From: Variovorax paradoxus
GTDB taxonomy: Bacteria > Pseudomonadota > Gammaproteobacteria > Burkholderiales > Burkholderiaceae_C
NCBI RefSeq assembly: GCF_018614915.1
Contig: NZ_JAGGNU010000034.1
Location: 1 to 64,000, forward strand
DNA length: 64,000 nucleotides
Direction: 5' to 3'
In this document: one piece after another, positions 62,858 through 64,000 of the stretch
Layout: each line of letters starts with the position of its first letter
How positions within the stretch are numbered: the first letter of the stretch is position 1
The notes under the pieces: generated by a model
Told to the model about the DNA's origin: nothing
Databases searched by the model: none
The model's input: the letters and a program-made list of their open reading frames with translations, nothing else
Made by a program: the position numbers and the translations under genes

Positions 62858-63517
62858 TCAGCGATACGACAACACCAACCCATGCACCAGCCGCGTCCAC
62901 CCGTCCAGCATCACGAACAGCAGCAGCTTGAAGGGCAGGGAGATGGTGGTCGGCGCGATCATCGACATGCCGAGCGCGAGCAGCACGGTGGCGACGATCA
63001 GGTCGACCACCACGAACACCAGGTAGATGATGAAGCCGATCTGGAAGGCCCGTGTCAGCTCGCTCAGCGTGAAGCTGGGCACCAGCACCATGAAGTCGTC
63101 GGCCTGCAGCTGCTCGGCCCTGGCCTTGGGCCAGATGTTGGAGGCTGACTTCAGGAAGAACTGCCGCTCGCGCTCGTGCGTGTGCTTCTGCAGGAACTCC
63201 TTCAGCGGCGCCTTCGCGGCGTCGAGCACGGCGACGATGTCGTTGAGCCCTTCGCCCTTGGCGCCGAAGCTGCGCTTCTGCAGCGCATCGCCGACGTCCA
63301 TGCCCACGGGCGCCATGATGTAGACCGACAGGATGATCGCGATGCCGTTGAGCACCATGTTGGGCGGCGTCTGCTGCAGGCCGAGCGCGGTGCGCAGCAG
63401 GCCGAAGACGATGACGAGCTTGGTGTAGCTGGTCACCATCAGCGCGACGAAGGGCGCGACGCCGAAGGCGACGATCAGCGCGACCAGCGTGAGAGGTTCT
63501 GGAAGTCCGCCTTGCAT
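62858..63517 (-). CDS. sctR: type III secretion export protein SctR (HrcR/FliP family)
   Basis: SctR is a membrane component of the type III export apparatus. The 219-residue protein has four hydrophobic helices, the N-terminal LTLVALIVAFGVAPFVALMV, the family signature KLVIVFGLLRTALGLQQTPP, NMVLNGIAIILSVYIMAPVG and the C-terminal FKLLLFVMLDGWTRLVHGL. The absence of a cleavable signal and the linkage to a SpoA-domain gene favour SctR over flagellar FliP, although the two are homologous. The gene ends 15 bp from the TpsA fragment. No sctS gene follows on this strand. Confidence 0.88.
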   Translation of the reverse strand: MQGGLPEPLTLVALIVAFGVAPFVALMVTSYTKLVIVFGLLRTALGLQQTPPNMVLNGIAIILSVYIMAPVGMDVGDALQKRSFGAKGEGLNDIVAVLDAAKAPLKEFLQKHTHERERQFFLKSASNIWPKARAEQLQADDFMVLVPSFTLSELTRAFQIGFIIYLVFVVVDLIVATVLLALGMSMIAPTTISLPFKLLLFVMLDGWTRLVHGLVLSYR

Positions 63518-63530
63518 CTGGAGCCCCGGC

Positions 63531-64000
63531 TCAGACTTCGCCGGGCGCGAACTCCGACACGCGCACGCCCAGCCGGTCTCCCACCGCGACCAGGTAGCCC
63601 TTGCCCAGCACGTTGCCGTGCGCCAGGATGCGCACCGGGCTGCGGTTGAGCGGCTGCCCGAGCTCGAACACGTGGCCGGCGCGGATGCTCTTCAGTTCGC
63701 CGAGCGACAGCGACAGGTCGCCGACTTCGAAGCGCAGCGTCACCTCCAGTGCATCGAGCCGGTCGATCGGCAGGTTGGCGCTGTCGGCGGCATCGGCGGA
63801 ACGGGCGGGCGTGTCTGGCGTCATGGGACTGTCTCTCGATTGCTGAACTGTGATGCGCGAGCCCTCCGCGAAAGCCGTGAGCTGTCGCCCCGCGGGGCCT
63901 CCCAGCGCGGCCGTGACCACGATCGCGGCGCCCGACGAGCTCCATTGCTCGATGCCGACGATGTCGCCGGGACGGATGCTCGTGATCTCGCGCAGCGCGA
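63531..64000 (-). CDS. sctQ: type III secretion C-ring protein SctQ, partial
   Basis: The frame is open to the right edge (no stop or convincing start in 63921-64000), so this is the 3' part of a longer gene. The visible C-terminal end is a SpoA domain (LDALEVTLRFEVGDLSLSLG, ELKSIRAGHVFELGQPLN, GYLVAVGDRLGVRVSEFAPG). Reading on past 63920, the frame continues with REITSIRPGDIVGIEQW, a second SpoA-like strand, as expected for SctQ with two SpoA domains. A GTG at 63920 is therefore probably internal. It lies 13 bp upstream of sctR, the usual sctQ-sctR order. Confidence 0.78.
   Translation of the reverse strand, partial: ALREITSIRPGDIVGIEQWSSSGAAIVVTAALGGPAGRQLTAFAEGSRITVQQSRDSPMTPDTPARSADAADSANLPIDRLDALEVTLRFEVGDLSLSLGELKSIRAGHVFELGQPLNRSPVRILAHGNVLGKGYLVAVGDRLGVRVSEFAPGEV

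Overview
The window is high-GC, densely packed bacterial chromosome. Gene content and order (smc-zipA-ligA, map-glnD divergent from purL, sbp-cysTWA next to a 1-Cys peroxiredoxin, long acyl-CoA catabolic operons with Liv-type transporters, dispersed GC-rich intergenic repeats) suggest a betaproteobacterium of the Comamonadaceae, most likely Variovorax or a close relative. That assignment comes from recognition, not from a search. No rRNA, tRNA or CRISPR array was seen.

Layout. (1) 57-10357, sulfur and redox: the end of a sulfonate-uptake operon (ssuB, ssuF), a serine acetyltransferase (cysE), two flavodoxin-fold reductases, a LysR regulator divergent from azoR, then a sulfur-starvation operon (lsfA peroxiredoxin, hydrolase, sbp, cysT, cysW, cysA) ending in dsbB. 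Two tandem 86-bp repeat units sit between sbp and cysT. (2) 10327-12885: an orphan ParA-like ATPase divergent from a hipBA toxin-antitoxin pair, with a repeated TTGCNCAA motif across both promoters. (3) 12868-29752, housekeeping: a lipoprotein, smc, zipA, ligA, a lipoprotein, def, doxX, glnD, map, purL. (4) 29900-33438, one minus-strand operon selO-msrB-yciB-bolA-parvulin, concerned with redox repair and envelope proteostasis. (5) 33637-55887: a TetR regulator divergent from a run of about 21 kb of co-oriented genes for uptake and beta-oxidation of an unidentified acyl substrate. It holds an acyl-CoA ligase, two near-identical binding proteins, LivHMGF, a hydratase/dehydrogenase, an M20 peptidase, a thiolase, two acyl-CoA dehydrogenases, a thioesterase, reductases and a GST. 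(6) 55897-59085: small stress and detoxification genes, including a second azoreductase/LysR pair and RidA. (7) 59254-64000: an intact TpsB transporter followed by a rearranged, broken TpsA exoprotein, abutting the end of a type III secretion operon (sctQ, sctR) that continues past the right edge.

How the genes work together. Regions 1 and 4 join sulfur acquisition to thiol and methionine redox repair: sulfonate and sulfate import feed cysteine synthesis, and peroxiredoxin, DsbB, MsrB and SelO act on the resulting thiol chemistry. Region 5 reads as a complete path from import through CoA activation to thiolysis, presumably under the adjacent TetR. The most distinctive structures are the ParA-like/hipBA module with shared operators, the chain of 4-nt stop/start overlaps built from a tandem repeat in the sulfate operon, the scrambled TpsA beside type III secretion genes, and the peptidase-containing acyl catabolic cluster. 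Functions are inferred from sequence motifs recognised by eye; no alignments or searches were run.
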